A stretch of DNA of 64,000 nucleotides from Diplocloster modestus. Its GTDB lineage: Bacteria; Bacillota; Clostridia; Lachnospirales; Lachnospiraceae. A program made the position numbers and the translations under genes. The stretch lies in the NCBI RefSeq assembly GCF_019042245.1, contig NZ_JAHQCX010000002.1, positions 307,593 to 371,592 on the forward strand, written 5' to 3'. Every line of letters starts with the position of its first letter. Position 1 is the stretch's first letter. Positions 9,260-17,918 of this stretch are shown here, piece after piece. A model generated the notes under the pieces. The model worked only from the letters and a program-made list of their open reading frames with translations, did no database searches and was not told the DNA's origin.

Positions 9260-10687
9260 TTACTCCGCTGCTTCCAGGAATTGATCCAGCTCTTTGACCA
9301 CACCATCGACCGTTTTTGAACCATCTTTTAACCCTGCGTATTTCGCCTGGATTTCACCTTCCGCGTCACCGAAGGTATTTCCCCATCCGAGTGCCTGGTA
9401 GTCCGCATTCTGGCACAGGCCGCAGGCTTCCACCAACAGTTTCGCGTCGGCCGTATCCACAGAATCCGCCAGGGCCTGGTAATCCACGGCCGTGCTGGGG
9501 GCCATTCCGATACCCGCCGAGATAATGCGTTCGGCGATCTCCTCGCTGGTCATATACTTTATGAACTCCACACATGCCTGCGTCTGCGCTTCATCTAACT
9601 TATTAGATACGACAAAGCCGGTTCCCCCCGATAACAAAGATGCTTTCATGCCCGCTTCATTGGTCGGGAATACCGCCGGTCTGATGTTCTCGGCCCCTGC
9701 CTTACAGTCCACGGAACCGCCCGCATCCCATACCCCGTTAAACAGCATCGCTGTGTTTCCGTCGAAGAAGTCGGTACGGTACTGCTCGTCATCATCCCCG
9801 CCGGGTCCGAAATTCGCAGCATCGATCTTCTGCAGCACTTTCGTCTGGATAAAGCCCAGAGTTTCCTTAAAAGTGGGATCGTCAAAGCTGCTCACTGTCT
9901 TGCCGCTCTCATAGAAAGTTCTGGAAGCGTCATCCCGCTGGGAATAAGCTGCCGCCAATATATTCGTCGGCCAACCGGCGTTCAGTCCGAAGGGCATGAT
10001 TCCGGCTGCTGTCAGTTTCTCCACCGCCGTGTCAAAGTCTTCCCATGTCTGCCACTGATCCGGTGCAGCCGCGCCGGCTTTATCAAACAGCGTCTGATTA
10101 TACCAGAAGCCTACACCTTCGATCTGTTCTCTGACCGAATAAATCTTACCGTCCTGTGTCAGATTCTGATCATAGCAGACTCCCACACCTGCCTTAAACG
10201 CCGCATCTTCATCCAGATAGGGTTTCAGATCCAGAATTATATCCGCGTTTGCCGCCACCGGTACAATATCCCAGCCGCCAAAGTCTGCGATGTCATAAAA
10301 CTCCCCGGCGCTGATATCGTTCAGAGCTGTATTATAAATCCCTTCCGCACCGCTCTCATCCGCGACGATCACAAAATTGAACGCATCCTTATGGGCGTCC
10401 GCAAATTCCTGATAGATCTTCCTCATTTCCCCTGCTGCCGCCCACTCCGATTCGTCATGATAATAGCCGTGGGTAAATGTAATCGTCGGCAGCTCACCGT
10501 TACTTTTATCCTCTTGTTCTCCTTTATCCGCCTGTTCTGCTTCGGCATTCTGATCCTTATCCCCTTCAGACGACGCCTGATTATCCGCCGTTCCCTCTGC
10601 CGGTTTGCTGCCGCACCCGGTCAATACCAGGGCCGCTGCCATAACCGCCGCTAATGTTACACTCAGAACCTTCCTGAATTTCATCAT
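9260..10687 (-). CDS. Extracellular sugar-binding lipoprotein (family 1)
   Basis: A 475-residue precursor. A signal peptide ending in the lipobox LVLTGC (cysteine near residue 25) is followed by a low-complexity Glu/Asp/Gln-rich linker to about residue 65, and then a periplasmic-binding fold starting LPTITFTHGYYHDESEW. Motifs GVGFWYNQTLFDKAG and MLFNGVWDAGG resemble family 1 oligosaccharide-binding proteins. It should capture the sugar outside the cell and deliver it to the two permeases downstream. First gene of the carbohydrate operon; the upstream 280 bases hold an operator-like palindrome and two large inverted repeats. A paralogue lies just beyond those repeats (10969-12339). Confidence 0.93.
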   Translation of the reverse strand: MMKFRKVLSVTLAAVMAAALVLTGCGSKPAEGTADNQASSEGDKDQNAEAEQADKGEQEDKSNGELPTITFTHGYYHDESEWAAAGEMRKIYQEFADAHKDAFNFVIVADESGAEGIYNTALNDISAGEFYDIADFGGWDIVPVAANADIILDLKPYLDEDAAFKAGVGVCYDQNLTQDGKIYSVREQIEGVGFWYNQTLFDKAGAAAPDQWQTWEDFDTAVEKLTAAGIMPFGLNAGWPTNILAAAYSQRDDASRTFYESGKTVSSFDDPTFKETLGFIQTKVLQKIDAANFGPGGDDDEQYRTDFFDGNTAMLFNGVWDAGGSVDCKAGAENIRPAVFPTNEAGMKASLLSGGTGFVVSNKLDEAQTQACVEFIKYMTSEEIAERIISAGIGMAPSTAVDYQALADSVDTADAKLLVEACGLCQNADYQALGWGNTFGDAEGEIQAKYAGLKDGSKTVDGVVKELDQFLEAAE

Positions 10688-10703
10688 AATCCTCCCTTTC
10701 TTC

Positions 10704-10718
10704 GAATCCTATAGATTC
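10704..10718. promoter_or_regulatory. Operator-like palindrome GAATC-N5-GATTC
   Basis: GAATC, five bases, GATTC, located about 20 bases upstream of the binding-protein start codon and immediately before its ribosome site. Position and symmetry suit a repressor or regulator site, but the length is short enough to arise by chance. Confidence 0.3.
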
Positions 10719-10831
10719 CTACTTCCGTTTACAAGATAACTTTATCAAACAGAAAGGGATTTCTGAATAAACAGAAGCCGCTAAAATATGATACATTTTT
10801 TACCGGAACGCCTCATTGATGATGTTAAAAA

Positions 10832-10875
10832 TGCACTTATTTTACTGCGGAATCCTGTCCGGTAAAATAAGTGCA
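10832..10875. repeat. 14-bp perfect inverted repeat
   Basis: Arms TGCACTTATTTTAC (10832-10845) and its exact complement (10862-10875) with a 16-base spacer. It lies between the sugar-binding protein gene and the larger GGACATGTCC palindrome. No T-run follows on either strand, so it is not an obvious terminator; it could be an operator or part of a structured leader of the sugar operon. Confidence 0.7.
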
Positions 10876-10885
10876 AAATAGGCTG

Positions 10886-10965
10886 TTGGGGACATGTCCA
10901 TTTCAGTTTGGGACATGTCCATCCTGATTTGGACATGTCCCAAACTGAAATGGACATGTCCCCAA
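10886..10965. repeat. 36-bp perfect inverted repeat containing four GGACATGTCC units
   Basis: Arms 10886-10921 and 10930-10965 are exact complements with an eight-base loop. Inside, the ten-base palindrome GGACATGTCC occurs four times, at 10890, 10911, 10931 and 10952, that is every 20-21 bases or about two helical turns. The right end is three bases from the stop codon of the orphan binding-protein gene. No T-run follows, so intrinsic termination is not evident. It could be a transcript-end stabilising hairpin, a REP-like mobile repeat, or a multi-site operator. Confidence 0.85.
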
Positions 10966-10968
10966 TCA

Positions 10969-12339
10969 TCAAGTGTGCTTTGCATTCAGGCGGTTAATCA
11001 GTCCAAGTCTGCCCTCTTCGCTCCGGCATGCCTGCCGAAGCTGGCTTTTCAGGATATCCAGCGTGACGGCATCCCACACCGAACTGATACTTTTAATCTG
11101 CAGATCTGCTCCATGGGCCACCTCCAGCGCATTGCCCAGCAGCGGATACTTTTCCCTGATCATGATGTTGTCCACATTGGGATTGGAGGGGGCCTGGCCG
11201 GTATCTGTCGCCAGACGGTTCTGTACCTCCGTACTAAGCATATATTTCAGGAATCCGATACTGGCCTCCTTACGTTTCGGATCCGGATTATCGTATAGCA
11301 CATAGCCGGATGACGGGGAGATATAGGATAAGGAGGCACCGCTTTCCGTGGGATAAGCCGCATATCCGATCTCCCCTTCGATATCGGTGCCGCAAAAGAC
11401 ATCACATTCCCAGACCCCATTAAAATAAATCACACTGCGTCCATCCAGAAACGCCTGTCTCGCATTGTCAATGTTGTCCACATCATGTGAGTAGGAATAA
11501 AGACGTGCCACGTCCTGAAGGGCCCGCTGAAAAGAGGGCGTATCAAAATCAGACGGCATGGCCGAGGCCATAGCGAAGCCTTCTTCGGAAGCTCCGGCCA
11601 GACGTGCCAGCAGGAAGTCTTCCACTACCTGAATATTTTCCAGTGCGAACACGGACCTGGAAGAATTCTGTGTCTCACACCACGCATCCAGCTTGTCGCA
11701 GTCCTCGAAGAACTCCTCCCAGGTATCCGGCAGCTTTACTTTTCCATCCGCATCTGTAATCCCTGCCTCACGGAAATAGGATTCATTGTACCAGAATCCC
11801 ATCACCTCCAGTGCGTCTGGAAGCGTATAGAGCTTTCCGTCCTCTGTCGTCCAGCTTTCCAGCACAGAGGGATGGATAGAAGCCCTCAGTTCTTCATCCG
11901 CTTCTATGTACGGCATCAGATCCAGTGCCATCCCTTTGGTCACCGCGTTCTGTACAAAATAAGAGAGGCCGTTGGTACTGACCACATCCGGCATCCGGTC
12001 CACAGCCAGCATGTCATTGGCCTTCTCCACTGCGATCGTGCTGTCAGAAGATGCCTGCTCATTTAAAATAACATCCGCACGTTGTGCGGAAAACTCCTGA
12101 TAAATCTCCCGCACCACTTTGTGGGTCTGCGCAGTGCCTCCCCAGCCGTGTACCAACGTAATTTCCACCGGCTGCACTTCCTCTTTCCCGGCACATCCGC
12201 TAAGAAACGTGAGCCCGCCGAGAAAAACCGGACCAATGAAGATAAGGATGGCACACAGCCATCCTGTTTTTTTGAAATGGCAGGGAGCTGATTTGAAATG
12301 GCAGGAAGCTTTCACCCTTGATTTCATTCCCGGCTTCAC
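10969..12339 (-). CDS. Orphan family 1 solute-binding lipoprotein
   Basis: A 456-residue precursor with a long charged N-terminus (about 28 residues), a hydrophobic segment and the lipobox LSGC. The mature part begins VEITLVHGWGGTAQTHK and shares MGFWYNESYFREAGI and VIYFNGVWE with the binding protein at 9260-10687, so the two are paralogues. Its GTG start overlaps the stop of the deaminase gene by four bases, which ties it to the nucleoside operon rather than to a sugar permease set. Short direct repeats (CTGCCATTTCAAA twice, and AAGGGTGAA twice) in the first 70 bases suggest a recent local duplication at the 5' end. Ligand unknown: it may serve the sugar permeases at 7.4-9.1 kb or act as a sensor. 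Confidence 0.87.
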   Translation of the reverse strand: MKPGMKSRVKASCHFKSAPCHFKKTGWLCAILIFIGPVFLGGLTFLSGCAGKEEVQPVEITLVHGWGGTAQTHKVVREIYQEFSAQRADVILNEQASSDSTIAVEKANDMLAVDRMPDVVSTNGLSYFVQNAVTKGMALDLMPYIEADEELRASIHPSVLESWTTEDGKLYTLPDALEVMGFWYNESYFREAGITDADGKVKLPDTWEEFFEDCDKLDAWCETQNSSRSVFALENIQVVEDFLLARLAGASEEGFAMASAMPSDFDTPSFQRALQDVARLYSYSHDVDNIDNARQAFLDGRSVIYFNGVWECDVFCGTDIEGEIGYAAYPTESGASLSYISPSSGYVLYDNPDPKRKEASIGFLKYMLSTEVQNRLATDTGQAPSNPNVDNIMIREKYPLLGNALEVAHGADLQIKSISSVWDAVTLDILKSQLRQACRSEEGRLGLINRLNAKHT

Positions 12340-13628
12340 CCTTGTTCTCTCATCCTTTGTATGGTTTCATTGGCAATCGCGTAGATTTCTTCCGGCTCCA
12401 CACCGATATCAAAGACCCCGTCCTCGTACAGGATATGCCCGTTGACCATAGTCATCTTTACATTGCTCTTGCTTCCGGAGTATACCAGGTTCTTGGTAAT
12501 ATTGTTAATCGGCTGCATGTTGGGCTGATGCAGATCGATCATGATCAGATCTGCCAGCTTGCCTTCCGCCAGCGTATCACATTCGTCCAGGTGCATCGCT
12601 TTGGCACCGCCCACGGTAGCCATATAGAGCACATCGTTGGCATCCAGCGCGGATGCGTCGTCCAGGTTCAGCTTCTGGAGGGAGGTAGCCATAAACATCT
12701 CCCGGAACATATCCAGGCAGTTGTTACTGGCAGGCCCGTCCGTTCCGATCGCCAGCTGGATCCCCATACTCATCATCCTTTGAAGCGGAGCGATTCCGCT
12801 GGCCAGCTTCGCATTGGACGCCGGATTCGTCACAACGAACATTTTACGATCACGGAATATCTCCAGATCGGCCTCAGACATATGCACGCAGTGATAACCG
12901 CCGCCGCCGTAATCAAACAGCCCTAAACTGTTCAGGAATACGGTAGGTGTCATCCCGTAACGTTCCAGGCATTGTTCCACCTCAGGCCGGCCCTCCGAAT
13001 TATGAGTGTATACCGGCGCGTGATGTTTTTTCGCCAGTGCCGCAAGTCCTTCCAGCAGAGAACGGTTGGTCGTATATTCCGCGTGGAATCCCAGCTGATA
13101 GCTGATTAACTCGTGATAAGAGTTGAATTTCAGATATTCTGCCTCTTCCTCTTCCACCGTCCCGCCAAAATCGTTCAACCCATTGGTCAGAACGGTACGA
13201 AAACCGGTATCTACGGAAGCTTTCGCGATCTGATCCCGGAAAAAATACATATCGAAGTTGGCAGTTATACCGCTGGTCAGGTATTCCATAATCGCCAGTT
13301 TGGATAAATGATACACATCCTCCGGTGTCAGCTTGGCCTCCATAGGAAACACCTGCCTGTTCAGCCATTCCAGCAGCGGAAGATCATCCGCATAGGATCT
13401 TAAAAAGGTCATGGCGGAATGTGTATGGGCGTTTTTGAACCCCGGCATCAGCAGATTTTTCTTACAGTCGATCTCCCGGTCCCACTTTACCATATTCTCC
13501 ACTGCGTCTTTGTCCCTGCCTGTCCCGATATAGACAATCCGGTTGGCCCTCACCCACAGTTCTCCCTCTTCGATCATGAATCCGTTTGCCATAGTCAGTA
13601 TTCTGGCATTGTAAAAACGTGTGTTCAT
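12336..13628 (-). CDS. mtaD: MTA/SAH deaminase-like amidohydrolase
   Basis: A 430-residue TRZ/ATZ-type amidohydrolase. Metal and catalytic motifs visible: PGFKNAHTHSAMTFLR (HxH pair), GYHCVHMSEAD (metal histidine), VTNPASNAKLASG and IGTDGPASNNCLDMF (catalytic aspartate). Relatives deaminate 5'-methylthioadenosine, S-adenosylhomocysteine or adenosine to the inosine form with water, releasing ammonia. It overlaps cytidine deaminase by four bases upstream and the orphan binding protein downstream, inside a nucleoside uptake operon that ends near mtnA and a purine nucleoside phosphorylase, which fits a methylthioinosine or inosine route. The exact nucleoside is inferred from family and context. 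Confidence 0.85.
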   Translation of the reverse strand: MNTRFYNARILTMANGFMIEEGELWVRANRIVYIGTGRDKDAVENMVKWDREIDCKKNLLMPGFKNAHTHSAMTFLRSYADDLPLLEWLNRQVFPMEAKLTPEDVYHLSKLAIMEYLTSGITANFDMYFFRDQIAKASVDTGFRTVLTNGLNDFGGTVEEEEAEYLKFNSYHELISYQLGFHAEYTTNRSLLEGLAALAKKHHAPVYTHNSEGRPEVEQCLERYGMTPTVFLNSLGLFDYGGGGYHCVHMSEADLEIFRDRKMFVVTNPASNAKLASGIAPLQRMMSMGIQLAIGTDGPASNNCLDMFREMFMATSLQKLNLDDASALDANDVLYMATVGGAKAMHLDECDTLAEGKLADLIMIDLHQPNMQPINNITKNLVYSGSKSNVKMTMVNGHILYEDGVFDIGVEPEEIYAIANETIQRMREQG

Positions 13629-14074
13629 TGTATTCCTCCTTCTTGGTCTGCGCCCCGCGCCGTAAGATTCCCCGGTCCAAAGCCCATGGGAAAAAGCTCT
13701 GACAGCTTAGAGCCTATATAGTCATCCTCTGATTTTACCAATATCACATCAAACAGTTCCGGATCGCAGAATTCAATCATTACCTGACGGCATACCCCGC
13801 AGGGCGGACAGTAATCTACAGGAGGCCCCCCCTGTTTCCCTCCCGCAATGGCGATAGCTTTAAACTTTCGTTCGCCGGAGCTTAATGCTTTGAAAAATGC
13901 TGTTCGCTCTGCACAGTTTGACGGTGAATATGCCGCATTTTCAACGTTGCAGCCCGTATATATCTTACCATTTTCGGCCAACAGCGCCGCACCCACACAA
14001 AAACCGGAATAAGGCGCGTATGCATATTCCCTGACCCGCAGAGCTTCCGCGGCCAATGCTGTATTCATTCCCAT
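13625..14074 (-). CDS. cdd: Cytidine deaminase
   Basis: A 149-residue homotetrameric-type cytidine deaminase. Zinc site motifs: NCAERTAFFKAL (catalytic glutamate and zinc cysteine) and CPPCGVCRQVM (two zinc cysteines); the substrate-binding YAPYSGFCVGAALL is near the N-terminus. It converts cytidine and deoxycytidine to uridine and deoxyuridine after import. It sits directly downstream of the nucleoside ABC permease (19-base gap) and overlaps the next gene by four bases. Confidence 0.96.
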   Translation of the reverse strand: MGMNTALAAEALRVREYAYAPYSGFCVGAALLAENGKIYTGCNVENAAYSPSNCAERTAFFKALSSGERKFKAIAIAGGKQGGPPVDYCPPCGVCRQVMIEFCDPELFDVILVKSEDDYIGSKLSELFPMGFGPGNLTARGADQEGGIQ

Positions 14075-14093
14075 AGCGTTCCTTCCTTATTTA

Positions 14094-15053
14094 TCAGCGT
14101 TTTCCTTTATCATATATTTCTCCCAATGCGCGCGGCGCCTGATTATGCTTGGAGAAAAAGACCAGGAGCAACAGCGTCAGCACATAGGGAAGTATCATAA
14201 CCAGATCAGAATAAGCGCTGGGCATCTGCAGTATAAGCACGATTTTATTCCCCCCTGAGCGGGCGAATCCGAATAGCAAACAGGCTCCCAGCGTAGGGAG
14301 TATCTTCCAGTTGCCGAAGATCAGAGCCGCGATGGCCAGGTAACCATAGCCCACATAGATGGCTGAGGAAAAATTGGCGGAGATGGAATAAGCAAAACAG
14401 ATCCCTGCGATCCCCGACAGTGCGCCTGAAACCATAACCGCCCCAAGTCTTACCTTTCCCACCTCGATACCAGCCGCATCCACCGCATGGGGGTTATCTC
14501 CGCAGGCTCTTAGATGCATGCCATACCTTGTCTTATATAATACGAACCAGGCCACAAAGGCCGCAAGCACGATCACAATCTCAAACGGATACAAATCCGT
14601 GAAAACCGCCCCCAAAACCGGAATTTTTGATATCACCGGAATCGTGAACCGCCCGGATACCCCCAGATTGAATTTGTCCGAAGGAGTGCCGAACAGAATA
14701 GGATTCAACTGCTTGGTAAAAAACGTGGTTAAGGCCATAGCCAGTATGTTGATCACCACACCGCTTATAACCATATTAGCCTTGAAACGGATGCACAACA
14801 ATGCGTGCAGAAGAGAATACACCGCGCCTCCGATTACCGCGAACAGGATGGCCAGCAAAACCTGAGACAGGGAACCCAGACCGAACACATTTGCGGTCAG
14901 AACAGCAAACAGGGAACCTGTGAAGGCTCCAAAACCCTGCAGTCCCTCAAGGGCCAGGTTCGTAACACCGCTTCGCTCACTGTAGATTCCTCCGATTGCC
15001 ATGATAAAAAGCGGCAGCGAAAATGATAACCCATCTATAATTACCGTATTCAT
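14094..15053 (-). CDS. Nucleoside ABC transporter permease (NupQ/YufQ-like)
   Basis: A 319-residue membrane protein of the branched-chain/ribose permease superfamily, with about eight helices. GIYSERSGVTNLALEGLQGFGAF near the N-terminus and the coupling-type motif THLRACGDNPHAVDAAGI-like stretch (here MHLRACGDNPHAVDAAGI) are characteristic of BMP-linked nucleoside importers. It overlaps the other permease by four bases. With the ATPase and the BMP lipoprotein it should import purine or pyrimidine nucleosides. Confidence 0.94.
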   Translation of the reverse strand: MNTVIIDGLSFSLPLFIMAIGGIYSERSGVTNLALEGLQGFGAFTGSLFAVLTANVFGLGSLSQVLLAILFAVIGGAVYSLLHALLCIRFKANMVISGVVINILAMALTTFFTKQLNPILFGTPSDKFNLGVSGRFTIPVISKIPVLGAVFTDLYPFEIVIVLAAFVAWFVLYKTRYGMHLRACGDNPHAVDAAGIEVGKVRLGAVMVSGALSGIAGICFAYSISANFSSAIYVGYGYLAIAALIFGNWKILPTLGACLLFGFARSGGNKIVLILQMPSAYSDLVMILPYVLTLLLLVFFSKHNQAPRALGEIYDKGKR

Positions 15054-16246
15054 AAATCTCCGTCCCCCTTTCCCTTACCGTCTCCCCGCTTCCCGACTGA
15101 CGGCTGTTCCTGCGCCTCTTCCTCCAGCAGCTCCTTCATACGGTTTACACGGAATTTCACGAACGCCGAACACGCTGCGAACAAAAGGATAATACCGGTA
15201 ATAACCGACGCGATCTCCGCCTGGACCCCTGACTGGGAGCTCATGTAAGTACTGCCCTTACCGAGTATCGTGATCAGAAACGATGAGAACAGAATGCCGA
15301 TCGGATTCGAGTTTCCCAGCAGAGCTACCGCGATGGCGTCAAACCCGGTGGACGGAAGCACCTTCGGCTGTATGGAACCGAAATATCCCATAAAATAAGT
15401 AACGCCGGCCAGACCGGCCAAGGCCCCCGATATCATCATCGTAAGGATCATATTCCGGCCCACGTTCATTCCCGCGTATTTTGCTGCCTTTGGGCTGGCC
15501 CCCACCGCTTTGATCTCATATCCCAGCACTGTCCTGTTCATTAGAAATCGGAGCACGATGGCTGCGATTACGGCGAGAAGGATTCCCAGAGGGATGTCAA
15601 TCTTCAGACCTCCCACCGGCGTATCCATCAGCGTCAGCCTGGATGCCTCCGCTACCACCTGGGACTGCCTGGATACCGGATTCATATAGAAAGTATTGAT
15701 AAAGAAGCTGATGATGTACTGTGCAATATAATTGATCATGATGGAGGAAACAACCTCGTTAATATTAAAACGGTATTTTAGCCAGCCAATCAATCCCCCA
15801 ACCAGCATCCCGACCACAATTCCCACCGCCAGAGTCAAAATCTTCGCCACCGGCCAGGGCAGACTCTGGGCATAGCCCACAGTCACCGATGTGATAAAAC
15901 CGGCCGTCAGCATCTGGCCCGAGACACCGATATTGAACAGGCCTGCTTTTAGGGCTATGGCTACCGCAAGCGCCGCGAACAGCATGGGAGTCCAGGCGTT
16001 TAAGAAGCTGGTAAAGTCCGTCAGCATGCTCTTATAGGCCGCGTAAGAGGACTTGGCCAAAAGTCCGCTGCCCTCCAGCAGGTTTCGATAAGCCGAAACC
16101 GGATTCCCACCCGTCAGCGCGATTACCGCCATCCCTACCAGCAGGCTGATCAGTATGGTAAACAGCGGAATCGCAAAAGGCTGCGTTTTTTCATTTCCAA
16201 GCATAGCGACAAATCCTTTTCGAAATACTCTCGTTATCTTATTCAT
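15050..16246 (-). CDS. Nucleoside ABC transporter permease (NupP/YufP-like)
   Basis: A 398-residue permease of the same superfamily with a longer N-terminal region. IALKAGLFNIGVSGQMLTAGF and YEIKAVGASPKAAKYAGMNVGR are hallmark segments. The C-terminal tail is short and charged. It overlaps the ATPase gene by four bases at its start and the second permease by four bases at its end, a tightly coupled transporter operon. Confidence 0.94.
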   Translation of the reverse strand: MNKITRVFRKGFVAMLGNEKTQPFAIPLFTILISLLVGMAVIALTGGNPVSAYRNLLEGSGLLAKSSYAAYKSMLTDFTSFLNAWTPMLFAALAVAIALKAGLFNIGVSGQMLTAGFITSVTVGYAQSLPWPVAKILTLAVGIVVGMLVGGLIGWLKYRFNINEVVSSIMINYIAQYIISFFINTFYMNPVSRQSQVVAEASRLTLMDTPVGGLKIDIPLGILLAVIAAIVLRFLMNRTVLGYEIKAVGASPKAAKYAGMNVGRNMILTMMISGALAGLAGVTYFMGYFGSIQPKVLPSTGFDAIAVALLGNSNPIGILFSSFLITILGKGSTYMSSQSGVQAEIASVITGIILLFAACSAFVKFRVNRMKELLEEEAQEQPSVGKRGDGKGKGDGDL

Positions 16247-17775
16247 GCGCCCTTAACCCCCATCATAAACTCGCCCACTTCATTGGTGGTCAACGTCTTT
16301 GCATCGGCAATTTTCATAATGGCACCGTTGTAAATCACACCGATCGTATCGGACAGGTTCATAATTTCATCTAACTCCAGCGATATCAGCAGTATCGCTT
16401 TCCCCGCATCGCGCTCTTTAAGTATCTGGTTGTGTATATTCTCGATGGCGCCGATATCCAATCCCCTGGTCGGCTGTACAAATATCATCAGCGGGCTCTG
16501 CAGCTCAATCTCCCTGCCTACGATCGCCTTCTGCTGGTTGCCGCCGCTCATGGAACGCACCTGGGTTTTTACCCCCTGCCCGCTCCGGATGTCATATTTC
16601 TCCAGCATCCGCTCCCCATACCGGTCCATCTCACCGGGACGCAGCACCCCTTTATGGGAAAACGGCTCCTGATAATACTGCTTTAACGCCAGGTTTTCCG
16701 CCAATGTAAAGTCTAAGACCAGCCCGTAATTCTGCCTGTCCTCCGGTATATAGGAGATTCCTTCCAGCGTCCTCCTGCGTATACTGTAGTCGGAGATATC
16801 GACTCCGTTCAGGCGAATAACACCGCTCCTGGCCTTTATCAGTCCGGCGATGGCATCGGCCAGCTCCACCTGCCCGTTCCCGGATACCCCGGCGATGGCG
16901 AAGATCTCTCCCCCCCGCACGGAAAAGGAGACGTCCTTGACCAGTGGAAAGTGGTTTTGGTCTTCTACCGACAGATGCTCCACTTCCAATATCTTTTCAT
17001 GAAAATCCGCCGGCTTTTTATCCGTCTCAAAGCTGACCTCCCTGCCTACCATCAGGTTCGCCATTTCCTTCGTGCTGGTAGCGGCCACGTCCCTGACCGT
17101 CACCAGCTTTCCCCTGTTTAAGATGGCGCAGCGGTCTGAAACCTGTTTGATCTCCTCCAATTTATGAGAGATCAGGATGACCGTCTTTCCGCCATCCCTA
17201 AGTCCCCGGATAATATCAAGCAAAAATTCGATTTCCTGCGGAGTCAGTACAGCAGTGGGTTCGTCAAATATCAGGATTTCCGCCTCCCGGTAGAGCATCT
17301 TAAGGATTTCCACCCTCTGCTGGGTGGACACGTTGGCGTTCTCGATCAGCTGCTGGGGGTCCACCTCCAATCCGTATTTTGCCGACAGCTGGGCGATCTC
17401 CCTGGCGGCCTTTTTCAGATCCACATAGGGGATAAACCCCAGCAGCTTTTTCACCGGCTCCATCCCCATCACGATATTTTCGGTGACGGTATAATTGGAT
17501 ACCAGCTTAAAATGCTGGTGAACCATACCGATATTTAGCCGGGTGGCATGGTTGGGCGAAGCGATTTTTACTTTTTCCCCGCGGATTAATATCTCTCCTT
17601 CGTCCGGCTCGTACATGCCGAACAGCATACTCATCAGTGTGGATTTCCCGGCGCCGTTCTCACCCAGGAGGGCGAATATTTCCCCCTTTTTTATCTGTAT
17701 AGTGACATCATTATTCGCGATGATGCCGGGGAATTTCTTCGTGATATGCCTCATTTCCACGATGTATTCAGACAT
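16243..17775 (-). CDS. Nucleoside ABC transporter ATPase, double domain (NupO/YufO-like)
   Basis: A 510-residue protein with two ABC cassettes. The first has Walker A GENGAGKSTLMSML, a signature region NVSTQQRVEILKMLY that is degenerate, and Walker B ILIFDEPTAVLTP. The second has a modified Walker A region AGVSGNGQVELADAI, signature MSGGNQQKAIVGREI and Walker B-like LMIFVQPTRGLDIG. Such asymmetric tandem ATPases drive ribose/nucleoside importers of the BMP class. Gene is followed by both permeases with four-base overlaps and preceded by a hairpin and the lipoprotein gene. Confidence 0.95.
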   Translation of the reverse strand: MSEYIVEMRHITKKFPGIIANNDVTIQIKKGEIFALLGENGAGKSTLMSMLFGMYEPDEGEILIRGEKVKIASPNHATRLNIGMVHQHFKLVSNYTVTENIVMGMEPVKKLLGFIPYVDLKKAAREIAQLSAKYGLEVDPQQLIENANVSTQQRVEILKMLYREAEILIFDEPTAVLTPQEIEFLLDIIRGLRDGGKTVILISHKLEEIKQVSDRCAILNRGKLVTVRDVAATSTKEMANLMVGREVSFETDKKPADFHEKILEVEHLSVEDQNHFPLVKDVSFSVRGGEIFAIAGVSGNGQVELADAIAGLIKARSGVIRLNGVDISDYSIRRRTLEGISYIPEDRQNYGLVLDFTLAENLALKQYYQEPFSHKGVLRPGEMDRYGERMLEKYDIRSGQGVKTQVRSMSGGNQQKAIVGREIELQSPLMIFVQPTRGLDIGAIENIHNQILKERDAGKAILLISLELDEIMNLSDTIGVIYNGAIMKIADAKTLTTNEVGEFMMGVKGA

Positions 17776-17861
17776 CCCTCTGTCTCCTTTCCCTTTTTAT
17801 CCTTTGACCTGCCATTAATACTCCGGTAATAACACCTCAAAAAATAAAACCGCATAAATAT

Positions 17862-17894
17862 ATGGGGACAGCCGCCTTCGGTGTCTGTCCCCAT
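17862..17894. repeat. ATGGGGACAG hairpin between lipoprotein and ATPase genes
   Basis: Arms ATGGGGACAG (17862-17871) and its complement (17885-17894) with a 13-base loop. It lies between the BMP lipoprotein gene and the ATPase gene, where many ABC operons carry a stem-loop that stabilises or partly terminates the lipoprotein message. No T-run follows on the minus strand. Shares the GGGGACA end with repeats at 10886 and 22355. Confidence 0.7.
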
Positions 17895-17918
17895 GGGATA
17901 CCATATCACGCCTGATAT

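Noticed and set aside
10886..10965. Intrinsic terminator for the nucleoside operon
   Set aside because: The stem is perfect but no T-run follows on the minus strand, so it is listed as a repeat instead.
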